A stretch of 64,000 nt of DNA from Chromatium weissei (lineage in GTDB: Bacteria; Pseudomonadota; Gammaproteobacteria; Chromatiales; Chromatiaceae): NCBI RefSeq assembly GCF_016583765.1, contig NZ_NRRR01000006.1, forward strand, positions 62,001 through 126,000, read 5' to 3'. The position numbers and the translations under genes are program-made. The notes beneath the pieces are model-generated. The model worked only from the letters and a program-made list of their open reading frames with translations. It did not search any database and was not told the DNA's origin. Below, piece by piece: positions 56,422-64,000 of this stretch (positions within the stretch are counted from its first letter, which is position 1; every line of letters starts with the position of its first letter).

Positions 56422-57398
56422 TGACTTTTGAATGGCCTTGGCTATTTTTGGCATTACTGCTGCCGCTGCTGATGCGCTGGCTGCCGCCGATTCGTACTGA
56501 AATCGGTGCGGCGTTGTACTTGCCGTTGTGTGCGGAATTGCCAACCACTGCTGATGTACCGTCCCCACGCAACCGTTCACAGTATTTGCTGATTGCGGGG
56601 CTGGCGTGGATGCTGTTGGTGATCGCCGCAGCGCGTCCGCAATGGCTGGGTGAACCGGTGGGTTTACCGATTGCCGGACGCGATCTGCTGTTGGCGCTCG
56701 ACATTTCCGGCAGCATGGCGCAGGAGGATTACGAATTGAACGGACGTGCAGTGTCACGGCTGGCCGCCGTGCAGGCAGTGGCGACGCGCTTTGTCGAACG
56801 GCGCAATCAGGATCGGCTCGGATTGATCGTGTTTGGCAGTCAAGCGTATTTGCAGACACCGCTGACCTTTGACGGCGCGACGGTGGCGACCATGCTCAAT
56901 GACGCGGTGATTGGTTTGGCAGGGCGCGAAACCGCCATTGGTGACGCGATTGCATTGGCAATCAAACGGTTGCGCGAGCAGCCCGACGGACAGCGCGTGC
57001 TGATTTTGCTCACCGATGGACAGAACACTGCCGGAACGCTCGCGCCGGTGGATGCCGCCAAACTCGCCGCACAAGCCGAAGTGCGCATTCACACCATCGG
57101 CATCGGTGGCGGTGAAGTCGGCATTCGCACGCCGTTTGGAATGCGGCTGTTGCGGCAAGGCAGCGATTTTGATGCGGCGACGCTCAAACAAATTGCCGAG
57201 ATGACGGGCGGGCAATTTTTCACCGCCACCAACCGCGAGCAGTTGGAAGCGGTTTACAGCCAGCTCGATCAATTAGAACCGAATGCCCGCGATCAACGCA
57301 CGTTTCGTCCGCACCGTGAATTATTCGTGTGGCCGGCTGCGGGCGCATTGTTATTGAGCATTGGGCTGGCGCTGGTGACGCTGGGACGGCAACGATGA
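56418..57398 (+). CDS. VWA domain membrane protein (BatA-like)
   Basis: 326 residues. Membrane helices near the N-terminus (WPWLFLALLLPLLMRW; YLLIAGLAWMLLVIAA) and at the C-terminus flank a von Willebrand A domain with the metal-site motif DISGS, and the further T/D positions in TPLTFDG and LLTDGQNTAG. The start at 56418 overlaps the DUF4381 stop (ATGA). No BatB-type TPR gene follows; a GT39 gene overlaps its stop instead. Confidence 0.88.
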   Translation: MMTFEWPWLFLALLLPLLMRWLPPIRTEIGAALYLPLCAELPTTADVPSPRNRSQYLLIAGLAWMLLVIAAARPQWLGEPVGLPIAGRDLLLALDISGSMAQEDYELNGRAVSRLAAVQAVATRFVERRNQDRLGLIVFGSQAYLQTPLTFDGATVATMLNDAVIGLAGRETAIGDAIALAIKRLREQPDGQRVLILLTDGQNTAGTLAPVDAAKLAAQAEVRIHTIGIGGGEVGIRTPFGMRLLRQGSDFDAATLKQIAEMTGGQFFTATNREQLEAVYSQLDQLEPNARDQRTFRPHRELFVWPAAGALLLSIGLALVTLGRQR

Positions 57399-58972
57399 AA
57401 TGGATAATTGCGGTGATTGCCGCATTGACGGCGTGGCGGTTGAGCATCGCCGCGCTGTTGCCGGTAACGCAGGATGAAGCCTATTACTTTGATTGGGCGC
57501 GACATTTGGCGTGGGGCTATTTCGATCATCCGCCGGGCGTGGCGCTGCTCGGCGTGACGACTTGGCTAGAATCGGGTTCGGCGTTCGCAGCGCGGCTCGG
57601 CGGTATCAGCGCCGGAATGCTGACGTTGTGGCTGCTGGCGCGGTTTTATCGTCGATGCGGATTGACCGAGCAGCGTGATGTCGTGCTGGCGCTGCTGCTG
57701 GTCGGAGCGACGTTGCCGGGGTTGATTGGCGGAGTCATCACCACGCCGGATACCGCATTGATGTTGGGTTGGGCGCTGGCGCTGCATGAAAGCGAACGGG
57801 CGCTGGCGGGTGACCGACGGCACTGGTTAACGGCGGGTGCAGCGATGGGGCTGGGACTGCTCGGTAAATACACGATGGTGTTGATTGGGCCGGTGGTGCT
57901 GTGGGCAATCATTCGCAGTGATTGGCGGGCGCTGCGCACTCCGTGGCCGTATTTGGGTGCGGTGCTGGCGCTGGTGGTGTTTGCACCAAACATCATTTGG
58001 AACGCCAATCACGACTGGCTGACGATGCGATTTCAGTTGGGTCACGGTTTATCGACGGATGTCGGCGTAGTTGCGGCATTGCCACCGGCGACGATGGCGC
58101 TCGGTGAACGGTTCGCCAGTGTGGCCGAGTATTTGGCGACACAATTGGCGTTTTGGGGTGTGATTGCGCTGGTGCTGGTGCTGCGCTTGAATCCTTTTCA
58201 ACTGCCTTTGTTTGATAAATCCCCCCCGCCCCCCCTTTTCCAAAGGGGGGAGAACAAATCCAATTTGCTAAAGGGGGAGCACGAAAAGCCCCCCTTAGAA
58301 AAAGGGGGGTTGGGGGGATTTAACCACGCGCCACCGCTGTTATTCGCTGCCACGCTGTTTCCATTGGGATTTTTTGCGGTGATTGCGAGTTTCAGCTCGG
58401 TGGAGGCGAATTGGCCGGCGATGTATTTGTTGACGGCAGCACCGTTGTTGACGCTGTGGTTGCGAGACTGGCGATGTTGGTTGATCGGTGCGGCGGTGGC
58501 GAATGTGTTGTTGGTGACGGTGTACGCCGTTCATGCCGCGACGGGTGCGTTGCCGTTGCCGAATACGCTGAATCGAATTTTGCGCGAGACGCACGGTTTT
58601 GCGGAGTTGGCGGAGCTTGTCGACACGCTGAATGCGCCGGTGTTTGCAGATCGCTATCAAACGACGGCGTTGTTGCGTTTTTATCAACCAGCGCGAGCAA
58701 TTAGTCAGTGGCCGGAATTGAGTCGTCCATCAGAATATCTGCGCGGTGAGATCGCTCCGCGAGTGGAACCGGCGACGCTGCAACAGCCATTTTGGTTGGT
58801 GACCCGACGAGCGATTCCGCCAGCGTTGACGGGTTTTGTGTGTACGACGGAACGGCGTGTGTTTGATTGTGCGCTGCTGCCGGTGCAGGAAACGACGCTT
58901 GCGCCCTGTCCACGCCCGTTGCATGTGTGGCAGTTGTATCGTTACGAGCGTGCACCAAATTCCGTGCATTAG
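57395..58972 (+). CDS. ArnT/PMT-like glycosyltransferase, family 39, with an in-frame repeat insertion
   Basis: 525 residues, integral membrane GT-C enzyme that moves a sugar from a lipid carrier. The first periplasmic loop carries the catalytic D27-E28 (VTQDEAYYFDW) and FDHPPG. About ten membrane helices follow. Residues 275-309 are encoded by a 105-bp palindromic element (58217-58321) sitting between two helices; the frame stays open through it. Without the insert the enzyme would have about 490 residues. Its start overlaps the VWA stop by 4 bp, linking it to the DUF58 unit, perhaps only for expression. Confidence 0.85.
   Translation: MKWIIAVIAALTAWRLSIAALLPVTQDEAYYFDWARHLAWGYFDHPPGVALLGVTTWLESGSAFAARLGGISAGMLTLWLLARFYRRCGLTEQRDVVLALLLVGATLPGLIGGVITTPDTALMLGWALALHESERALAGDRRHWLTAGAAMGLGLLGKYTMVLIGPVVLWAIIRSDWRALRTPWPYLGAVLALVVFAPNIIWNANHDWLTMRFQLGHGLSTDVGVVAALPPATMALGERFASVAEYLATQLAFWGVIALVLVLRLNPFQLPLFDKSPPPPLFQRGENKSNLLKGEHEKPPLEKGGLGGFNHAPPLLFAATLFPLGFFAVIASFSSVEANWPAMYLLTAAPLLTLWLRDWRCWLIGAAVANVLLVTVYAVHAATGALPLPNTLNRILRETHGFAELAELVDTLNAPVFADRYQTTALLRFYQPARAISQWPELSRPSEYLRGEIAPRVEPATLQQPFWLVTRRAIPPALTGFVCTTERRVFDCALLPVQETTLAPCPRPLHVWQLYRYERAPNSVH
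58217..58321. repeat. 105-bp nested palindromic element inside the GT39 gene
   Basis: Outer inverted arms AAATCCCCCC (58217-58226) and GGGGGGATTT (58312-58321) enclose two inner hairpins: CCCCCCTTT-TCC-AAAGGGGGG (58230-58250) and CCCCCC-TTAGAAAAA-GGGGGG (58289-58309). Length is exactly 35 codons and it starts on a codon boundary, so the host reading frame is kept. No obvious target-site duplication. Looks like a miniature mobile or REP-like repeat able to live in coding sequence. Confidence 0.85.
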
Positions 58973-58978
58973 ACGAAA

Positions 58979-59003
58979 AAAAAGGCGGTATCACCGCCTT
59001 TTT
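58979..59003. terminator. Bidirectional terminator after the GT39 gene
   Basis: 11-bp stem AAAAAGGCGGT/ACCGCCTTTTT with a 3-nt loop, flanked by A-run and T-run. Serves the GT39 gene on the plus strand and the small gene ending at 59024 on the minus strand. Confidence 0.93.
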
Positions 59004-59023
59004 CAGACTCGCTTGCGGCGATT

Positions 59024-59221
59024 CTAATCCTTGACCCATTCACCAAAGTTCTCGGTATTTTTTTCTTCGCCATCGCCATAACCGGCTTCATAGGCTTCAG
59101 TCAAACGTTGGTCTTCGCGCTTGGGATTCTGGAGAAAGCCACATTGCCAGCCTTGGATGTATTCGTCATCGACACCGAGTTGTTCCATTTTAGTGACGGT
59201 ATCGTAGTAAAACTGGTTCAT
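59024..59221 (-). CDS. Small conserved hypothetical protein
   Basis: 65 residues from the ATG at 59221 (GGAGA upstream); a longer frame from 59299 has an unlikely N-terminus. The sequence has MNQFYYDTVTKMEQLGVD, then EYIQGWQCGFL, and EAYEAGYGDG. The repeated GW/GY-G pattern recalls ribosome modulation factor-like small proteins, but this is only a resemblance. Confidence 0.65.
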   Translation of the reverse strand: MNQFYYDTVTKMEQLGVDDEYIQGWQCGFLQNPKREDQRLTEAYEAGYGDGEEKNTENFGEWVKD

Positions 59222-59342
59222 TTTCCGGTCTCCGCGCAATTTTCGATTGTTGTATGTGGTCGGCACATAAGAATACAGCGTTAGTCTAATAGGCGACAAG
59301 CAGACTGGGGTTGCCGTTCAACCATTTCAAAATAGGTGCGAC

Positions 59343-59945
59343 ATGCTTCTTAACGTCATCATCGATACGAATACGCATTCCATTCGCGTACCGGACGCAC
59401 TGATCAATCAAGCTGAAGATTTTTATGCGCAACTTGACCGCGATATGGCGGGCGGTTGGCAGATGAGCCGAGCGTGGGTGGAAATTCCAAACGCGCAGCA
59501 ACGCGCTCAGATTGTCGCAGACAAGTTGTTGACGGCATTGGAGGCCGGCAATGAAAAGCTGGGTTTATTGATGGCAGGTTATCTGCTGGCGCGCTTATCG
59601 GAATTGGTCGCAGTGACGTTGGACACGCAGGGCGACATGCAAAATCATCAATTTACGTTTGCAACGAAGAATGAAACGCCAAATGAAGCGATTGATGAAA
59701 CAGTTGCAGCGAGACCTGTCGCGCCGGAACGTCGTACGAGATTGAATAAAATGGAGGCAATGGCACAAACGGGACGCGAGATCACGCCGGTCTTTCGCGT
59801 GGGGCGCGGATTTCGCTTTTCGGTATTCGATCAGGCAAGCAATTCTTGGCAAGATGCGCCGCTCAGTGCGACGGAAGCAGAAGCAAATGCGTTGCGACAA
59901 ATTGCATTCAAAGCGCGTTACGAAGCCTTATGTCAATTCGCCTGA
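59343..59945 (+). CDS. Conserved hypothetical protein
   Basis: 200 residues. The N-terminal half (MLLNVIIDTNTHSIRVPD, EDFYAQLDRDMAGGWQMSR, ALEAGNEKLGLLMAGYLLARL) is strongly patterned, suggesting a folded domain found in related bacteria. The C-terminal half (from about 145) has a TPVFRVGRGFRFSVFD beta stretch. No membrane helix. Function unknown. The 207 bp after it contain degenerate heptamer-like repeats (about 59955-60015) and the tRNA terminator. Confidence 0.7.
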   Translation: MLLNVIIDTNTHSIRVPDALINQAEDFYAQLDRDMAGGWQMSRAWVEIPNAQQRAQIVADKLLTALEAGNEKLGLLMAGYLLARLSELVAVTLDTQGDMQNHQFTFATKNETPNEAIDETVAARPVAPERRTRLNKMEAMAQTGREITPVFRVGRGFRFSVFDQASNSWQDAPLSATEAEANALRQIAFKARYEALCQFA

Positions 59946-60115
59946 CGCACAGTTTGCATCGGCAGTTGGCAGCGGAAAATGTGCTGTTGACTGATTGCTG
60001 ATCATTGACAACTTTCTTCAATTTTCACGGGTTCATTTCAACGCGCTCAGAACGAACAGGCGAGAAATCACCTAAATAAAGCATTCAAAAACAGTTGTCT
60101 ATGACGATTCCAATA

Positions 60116-60144
60116 AAAAAGGCTCGCTAAATAGCGAGCCTTTT
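60116..60144 (-). terminator. Terminator of tRNA-Leu
   Basis: GGCTCGCTA/TAGCGAGCC with a 2-nt centre, flanked on both sides by A and T runs. Read on the minus strand it ends the tRNA transcript in a run of T. Confidence 0.93.
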
Positions 60145-60153
60145 CTTTTTGCT

Positions 60154-60238
60154 TGGTGCCCGGAGCCGGGGTCGAACCGGCATGACCGAAGTCGAGGGAT
60201 TTTAAGTCCCTTGCGTCTACCAATTTCGCCATCCGGGC
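60154..60238 (-). tRNA. tRNA-Leu, anticodon UAA
   Basis: 85 nt including an encoded CCA. Acceptor stem GCCCGGA/TCCGGGC with discriminator A, D arm with GGCGAAATTGGTAGACGC, anticodon loop ACTTAAAAT with TAA, long variable arm typical of class II tRNAs, and T loop GGTTCGACCCC. Single gene, divergent from infA. Confidence 0.97.
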
Positions 60239-60258
60239 AATTGATTTTGTGACGCGAA

Positions 60259-60288
60259 AAGATAACAGCTCAGACGATTTATGCGCAA
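60259..60288 (-). promoter_or_regulatory. Possible promoter of tRNA-Leu
   Basis: On the minus strand TTGCGC, 18 bp, then TATCTT, with a GC-rich stretch (TCGCG) downstream of the -10 as in stringently controlled tRNA promoters. Both hexamers are imperfect. The tRNA starts 20 bp downstream. Confidence 0.3.
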
Positions 60289-60356
60289 GCAAAACGCTTA
60301 AATTAAATCACTCACGGCTTTGAAGTCTTGTGATTGGCGTTGTATCTGCTGCGATG

Positions 60357-60365
60357 TGCTATGCT
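60357..60365 (+). promoter_or_regulatory. Possible extended -10 promoter of infA
   Basis: TG-C-TATGCT fits an extended -10 box (4 of 6 plus TG) about 50 bp before the infA ATG. A TTGGCG hexamer lies 20 bp upstream, a little too far for a normal -35. Confidence 0.3.
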
Positions 60366-60415
60366 TTCGCCGCTTTAAGAACCGCCTTTTTTGCCCACTT
60401 CAAGAACAGATTGCT

Positions 60416-60634
60416 ATGTCAAAAGATGATGTTATTCAAATGGAAGGCACGGTGACGGAAACCCTGCCCAATACCGTATTTCGAGTTGAACTCGAAAATG
60501 GTCACACGGTGACTGCGCACATTTCCGGCAAGATGCGCAAACATTACATTCGCATTCTCACCGGCGATAAAGTCACTGTTGAATTAACGCCTTACGATCT
60601 CACCAAAGGTCGCATCGTGTATCGTGCCCGCTGA
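60416..60634 (+). CDS. infA: Translation initiation factor IF-1
   Basis: 72 residues, exactly the E. coli length. Single OB-fold S1-type domain: [40 protein letters not shown] and [13 protein letters not shown]. Start at 60416; longer upstream frame is not coding. Convergent with the cyclase gene that ends at 60651. Confidence 0.97.
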   Translation: MSKDDVIQMEGTVTETLPNTVFRVELENGHTVTAHISGKMRKHYIRILTGDKVTVELTPYDLTKGRIVYRAR

Positions 60635-60650
60635 TGCGCGCCACGCACGA

Positions 60651-61733
60651 TTACCGTCCCCACAGCACCTGATCCACGTACTGCTTCACCTTGCGATGTG
60701 CTGGCGTGTCGAGCGTCGTAAATTGCAAGTTCGTACGATAGCTATCTTGACCGCCGCGTGTGCGCAGCACTCGTGCATAAACCTCCACCGGATAATCTGC
60801 GCCGATGTCCGGCATCAACGACATCAGAATTTCCGAATACGGCGGCAAGATCAGCGGCAAATCGGCGCTCATGCCGTCATAACTCAGATCGTTGACCTTG
60901 CCGATAAACCGCTCGCTGAGAACCTTTTTCGCCTCAACTTTGCGGAAAAAAATCGGAAAATCAACGACGATACGCGGTGAACGGCGAATCTCAACTTCAG
61001 GCACCACGAGCAGCCGCGGTGTCATCACTGCTTTCAATTCGTACAACGTGACCGGCTGGGCTTTGCCTTTCACCATCACATCATTGACCGCACCGACTTG
61101 AATCTGAGATTTCGCAAGGTGATAACTGTTTTCGCTGATTAACACCTGACCGCGCAAGCTGTAACCCTCAATGCGCGCTGCAAGATTGACTGGATCACCA
61201 ATGACTGTGTATTCGCTATACAACTGCGACCCAAAACTTCCCGCCATGACCTCGCCAGTGCTGATGCCAATGCCCGCGTAAATGCTCGGTTCACCACGTT
61301 CTTGACTGCGCCAGTTCATCTCGGCAATGGCCTGCTGCATTTCTACTGCACAAGTCAATGCCCGTAATAAATCGTCAGAATGCGGATTCGGAATGCCGAA
61401 CAGCGCCATCACCGAGTCACCCATAAATTTATCAACCACGCCGTTGTGACGCGTCACCAACTGCGCCATCAACCCGTAAAAACGGTTGAGTAGTCCGGTC
61501 ATCACCGACATCGGCAATGACTCCATCAGCGCGGTAAATCCACGCAAATCGACAATTAAAATGGTGACCTCAGTTCGCATCACGGGCTGGGATTCCAATA
61601 AAAAAGCATCTAAAGAAGGTGTGAGACGCTCGCGTACAGCGGCATCGAGAGATGCCGATGGTGACGAGCCACAAATCTCGGTAATCACCTCACTCACACG
61701 CGTTAAAAGTATGTTTCGATCAGGATGCTGCAT
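60651..61733 (-). CDS. Class III adenylate/guanylate cyclase with C-terminal PilZ domain
   Basis: 360 residues. The cyclase homology domain (about 50-235) has the metal-binding D62 and D106, K102 and D180 for base recognition, and the transition-state residues N183 and R187 (PVNLAAR), so it should be active. The C-terminal part (about 247-355) is a PilZ domain with the c-di-GMP-binding R250-x3-R254 and the D282-L-S284-x2-G287 motif. Cytosolic. This suggests c-di-GMP controls cyclic nucleotide synthesis in one protein. Base specificity (ATP or GTP) is inferred, not shown. Confidence 0.87.
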   Translation of the reverse strand: MQHPDRNILLTRVSEVITEICGSSPSASLDAAVRERLTPSLDAFLLESQPVMRTEVTILIVDLRGFTALMESLPMSVMTGLLNRFYGLMAQLVTRHNGVVDKFMGDSVMALFGIPNPHSDDLLRALTCAVEMQQAIAEMNWRSQERGEPSIYAGIGISTGEVMAGSFGSQLYSEYTVIGDPVNLAARIEGYSLRGQVLISENSYHLAKSQIQVGAVNDVMVKGKAQPVTLYELKAVMTPRLLVVPEVEIRRSPRIVVDFPIFFRKVEAKKVLSERFIGKVNDLSYDGMSADLPLILPPYSEILMSLMPDIGADYPVEVYARVLRTRGGQDSYRTNLQFTTLDTPAHRKVKQYVDQVLWGR

Positions 61734-61868
61734 CGCGGTTTACCGATTCCATTACCATAAATTGACAAATTTCATAGGTTTTAGCGCGTCATTCCGCTCA
61801 TGCTAACTGTTATGGCATTACTGCCACCGCGGCGTGGCATTCGCAATCATTCTGCTGAGATCGCAAAC

Positions 61869-62297
61869 ATGGATCAATTCACTCGAAATTATAGTCTCGC
61901 ACTGGGCATCATCGTCATCATTGCACTTGCCTTGTGGTTGAAAGCCAGTTGGCAGCCGCAGGTGTGGGAAATCAACGCGATGCTGGAATCTGATAAACAG
62001 CTTTCCACCTATCCTTATCAATTCAAATTGCGCTCGTTAGACAATGGCGTTGCCGTCTTATCAACACCACGCTCACCAGAATTTCCTGCAATGCGTTTTT
62101 TAGAAATTATTCATCCGCAACTTGCGGATAAAGCTCAGGATGATCCGGCAATGATTGCCGCACAACAGGAATTAATTGACCATCAAAAGCGCGCAATGGG
62201 TTTGATGCTGGCGCAGCCCGGTGTCACGAAAGTGGATTGGGAATTGGATGTACGCTGGTTAGCCGATCACGGTATTCACAGTTCAAACAATCCTTAA
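61869..62297 (+). CDS. Hypothetical protein with one membrane helix
   Basis: 142 residues from the ATG at 61869 (MDQFTRNYS). One hydrophobic segment (about 10-26, LALGIIVIIALALWL), then a soluble part probably in the periplasm. An in-frame ATG at 61800 would add 23 residues and move the hydrophobic segment away from the N-terminus. No family recognised. Confidence 0.6.
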   Translation: MDQFTRNYSLALGIIVIIALALWLKASWQPQVWEINAMLESDKQLSTYPYQFKLRSLDNGVAVLSTPRSPEFPAMRFLEIIHPQLADKAQDDPAMIAAQQELIDHQKRAMGLMLAQPGVTKVDWELDVRWLADHGIHSSNNP

Positions 62298-62425
62298 ATC
62301 GTCGCGCCAGCGCCGCGCTGTCAATACACGACATGACGGCAGCGCGTTTTGCGCACAGCAATGCAGCAGTCCAAGATAGAACGATGGTAGGCTTTACGCT
62401 TACCGAACTGGCTATTGAACGACTC

Positions 62426-63532
62426 ATGAAAGACCTGCCAACTCCCTATTACCTGATCGACGAAACCCTGCTACAAAAAAACCTCGAAATCATTCAGCGT
62501 GTGCGGGAAGCCTCGGGCGCTAAATCGGTGCTCGCGCTCAAATGCTTTTCAACCTGGTGCGTGTTCGACCTCATGCGGCAGTATTTGGACGGAACCACCA
62601 GCAGCTCACTATTTGAAGCGCGTTTGGGATTTGAGGAATTCGGCAAGGAAGTTCACGCCTACAGCGTTGGTTTTTCTACTGATGATGTCAAAGCGGTGCG
62701 ACAATTCGCTGACAAAATCATCTTCAATTCCGTCTCCCAGCTCAATTCACATTATTCCCACGTGCAAGGCTGCAACCTCGGCCTGCGCGTCAATCCCGCC
62801 ATCAGCTATTCACATTTTGATCTCGCCGATCCTGCTCGCCGCTATTCACGGCTGGGCGTTGCCGACAAAGCCGCGCTCGCCGAAGCCTCCGCCGTACTGA
62901 AAGGATTGATGTATCACTTCAATTGCGAAAACGACGACGTTGACAGCTTTATTCGCGCTCTTGAACGCATCGGACACGACGACGGAGAGCTGCTGCACAA
63001 AATGGAATGGATCAGTTTCGGCGGTGGCCTTTCGTTCACAAAAGCTGAGTATCCTTTGAACCGCTTCTGCTCGGCATTGCGCGAGTTTGGGCAGAAATTT
63101 GATGTGCAGATTTATCTGGAACCCGGCGAGGCAGTCGTCACGCAAACCACCGAATTGGTGACGACCGTGATCGACTTGGTGCACAACGAGGTCGATATTG
63201 CGATTGTCGATGCCTCACTTGAAGCGCACATGCTCGATCATCTGGTGTATCGAACCAATCCGCGCCTCGCCGCACCTGCCGCTGGTGAGCATCGCGTGAT
63301 GATCGCTGGTCGCACCTGTTTGGCGGGCGATGTGTTTGGTGACTTTCGACTGGCGAAACCGCTGCGCATTGGCAGCGAAGTGCGCATTGCCGACGCGGGC
63401 GGTTATACGATGGTGAAAAGTAATTGGTTTAATGGTGTCGCCATGCCGTCGATTGTCGTTCGCCGTCTGAACGGAACGGTGGAGCTGATTCGATCCTTTG
63501 AATACGATGATTTCAAACGCAGTCTTTCTTGA
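62426..63532 (+). CDS. nspC: Carboxynorspermidine decarboxylase
   Basis: PLP-dependent alanine-racemase-fold decarboxylase making norspermidine or spermidine from the carboxylated precursor. 368 residues from the ATG at 62426 (MKDLPTPYYLIDE); an ATG at 62384 is possible, and neither has a clear ribosome site. The PLP lysine lies in SVLALKCFSTW; other marks are GTTSSSLFEARLG, SYSHFDLADPARRYSRLG, the glycine-rich FGGGLSFTK and GRTCLAGDVFGDF with the active-site cysteine. Partner dehydrogenase follows after 16 bp. Confidence 0.93.
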   Translation: MKDLPTPYYLIDETLLQKNLEIIQRVREASGAKSVLALKCFSTWCVFDLMRQYLDGTTSSSLFEARLGFEEFGKEVHAYSVGFSTDDVKAVRQFADKIIFNSVSQLNSHYSHVQGCNLGLRVNPAISYSHFDLADPARRYSRLGVADKAALAEASAVLKGLMYHFNCENDDVDSFIRALERIGHDDGELLHKMEWISFGGGLSFTKAEYPLNRFCSALREFGQKFDVQIYLEPGEAVVTQTTELVTTVIDLVHNEVDIAIVDASLEAHMLDHLVYRTNPRLAAPAAGEHRVMIAGRTCLAGDVFGDFRLAKPLRIGSEVRIADAGGYTMVKSNWFNGVAMPSIVVRRLNGTVELIRSFEYDDFKRSLS

Positions 63533-63548
63533 ACGAGATTTAGTCATT

Positions 63549-64000
63549 ATGAAAAAAAATGTACTCATCATTGGTGCTGGCGGTGTTGCGCATGTTGCTG
63601 CACACAAGGCCGCGATGAATAACGACGTGCTGGGCGACATCTGCATTGCCTCGCGCACCCTGTCGAAATGCGAGCAGATTATTGAAAGCATTCAACGCAA
63701 AGGACATGTCAAGGATGCGTCGCAGAAACTGTATGCGCGTCAATTGGATGCGTTGGATATTCCGGCAACTGTTGCGCTGATTCGAGACACCAACTCGGAG
63801 ATTGTCATCAATCTGGGTTCGGCATTTCTCAATATGTCGATTTTGGAAGCCTGCATTGAAACCGGTGTTGCGTACATCGACACCGCGATTCACGAAGACC
63901 CGGACAAGGTGTGTGAGACTCCGCCTTGGTACGCAAATTACGAATGGAAACGCAAAGATCGCTGCGCGGAAAAAGGTGTAACCGCCATTCTCGGTGCAGG
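63549..64000 (+). CDS. Carboxynorspermidine dehydrogenase (saccharopine dehydrogenase-like), 3' end missing
   Basis: The frame opens at the ATG at 63549 and runs off the window after 150 codons. N-terminal NADP-binding VLIIGAGGVAHVAAHKAAM, then ICIASRTLSKCEQI and VINLGSAFLNMSILEACIETG, as in carboxynorspermidine (carboxyspermidine) dehydrogenases. It condenses a diamine with aspartate semialdehyde and reduces the product, feeding NspC just upstream. Together they mark the alternative polyamine route. Confidence 0.9.
   Translation, partial: MKKNVLIIGAGGVAHVAAHKAAMNNDVLGDICIASRTLSKCEQIIESIQRKGHVKDASQKLYARQLDALDIPATVALIRDTNSEIVINLGSAFLNMSILEACIETGVAYIDTAIHEDPDKVCETPPWYANYEWKRKDRCAEKGVTAILGA

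Noticed and set aside
58217..58321. Frameshifted or pseudogenised GT39 gene
   Set aside because: The insertion is a multiple of three, on a codon boundary and free of stops; the membrane topology on both sides is intact.
60320..60415. N-terminal extension of IF-1
   Set aside because: Cysteine-rich and unlike any IF-1; the standard 72-residue protein starts at 60416.

Overview
The window is a gene-dense stretch of a gammaproteobacterial chromosome. No species can be named from sequence alone. The evidence for the group is the order dnaX-ybaB, a minCDE operon, an RpoH-type sigma factor, argS followed by a SPOR-domain gene, DUF58/DUF4381/VWA genes in tandem, tldD, recN, dapB and infA, all with strong similarity to gammaproteobacterial families. 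Most housekeeping genes are GC-rich. Several accessory genes are visibly richer in A and T. No rRNA, CRISPR array, transposase or prophage was seen.

Layout. 1-5446: end of dnaX, ybaB, a HIT protein, minCDE, then convergent dapE. 5504-8467: a single-chain MmeI-type restriction-modification enzyme. 8642-12652: a DEAD-box RNA helicase, a metallophosphoesterase and a DUF1015 protein. 12755-14484: a Sel1-like protein and two toxin-antitoxin-like pairs (HepT/MNT and DUF6516/winged helix). The second pair is translationally coupled to nudB downstream of aspS (14481-16729). 16862-19547: two cysteine-cluster proteins, a cupin and rpoH. 19726-27473: an accessory cassette made of a PLD-SNF2 helicase fusion, a Gp49/HigB-type toxin with antitoxin, and a large Eco57I-like DNA methyltransferase. 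27546-34719: a D-alanyl-D-alanine endopeptidase, a chemoreceptor, uppP, a SPOR protein and argS. 34860-35524: a collapsed gene remnant followed by a DUF4160/DUF2442 pair. 35591-38032: a Kef-type antiporter and a Pcm-like methyltransferase. 38083-46099: a three-gene c-di-GMP signalling cluster (REC-HPt-REC-EAL, CHASE-like histidine kinase, HD-GYP). 46120-53995: a MazG-like pyrophosphohydrolase, alpha carbonic anhydrase, mobA, an FAD oxidoreductase, tldD, nadK and recN. 54059-58972: dapB, then DUF58-DUF4381-VWA-GT39 with stop-start overlaps. 59024-64000: small conserved proteins, tRNA-Leu(UAA), infA, an adenylate cyclase-PilZ fusion, and nspC with the start of carboxynorspermidine dehydrogenase.

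How parts work together. The defence-type genes sit in at least four separate slots between conserved genes rather than in one island. The most system-like is 19726-27473, where a nuclease-translocase and a methyltransferase flank an addiction module. A near-perfect palindrome covers the likely promoter of its first gene. Signalling genes are also prominent: an EAL protein, an HD-GYP protein, a hybrid relay with its own histidine kinase next door, and a separate cyclase carrying a PilZ domain.

Two kinds of small repeats stand out. One is a 105-bp nested palindrome inserted exactly in frame inside the GT39 glycosyltransferase gene; one of its hairpins recurs with a single mismatch as an intergenic hairpin at 11.4 kb. 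The other is a set of 7-bp tandem repeats found in at least two intergenic regions.
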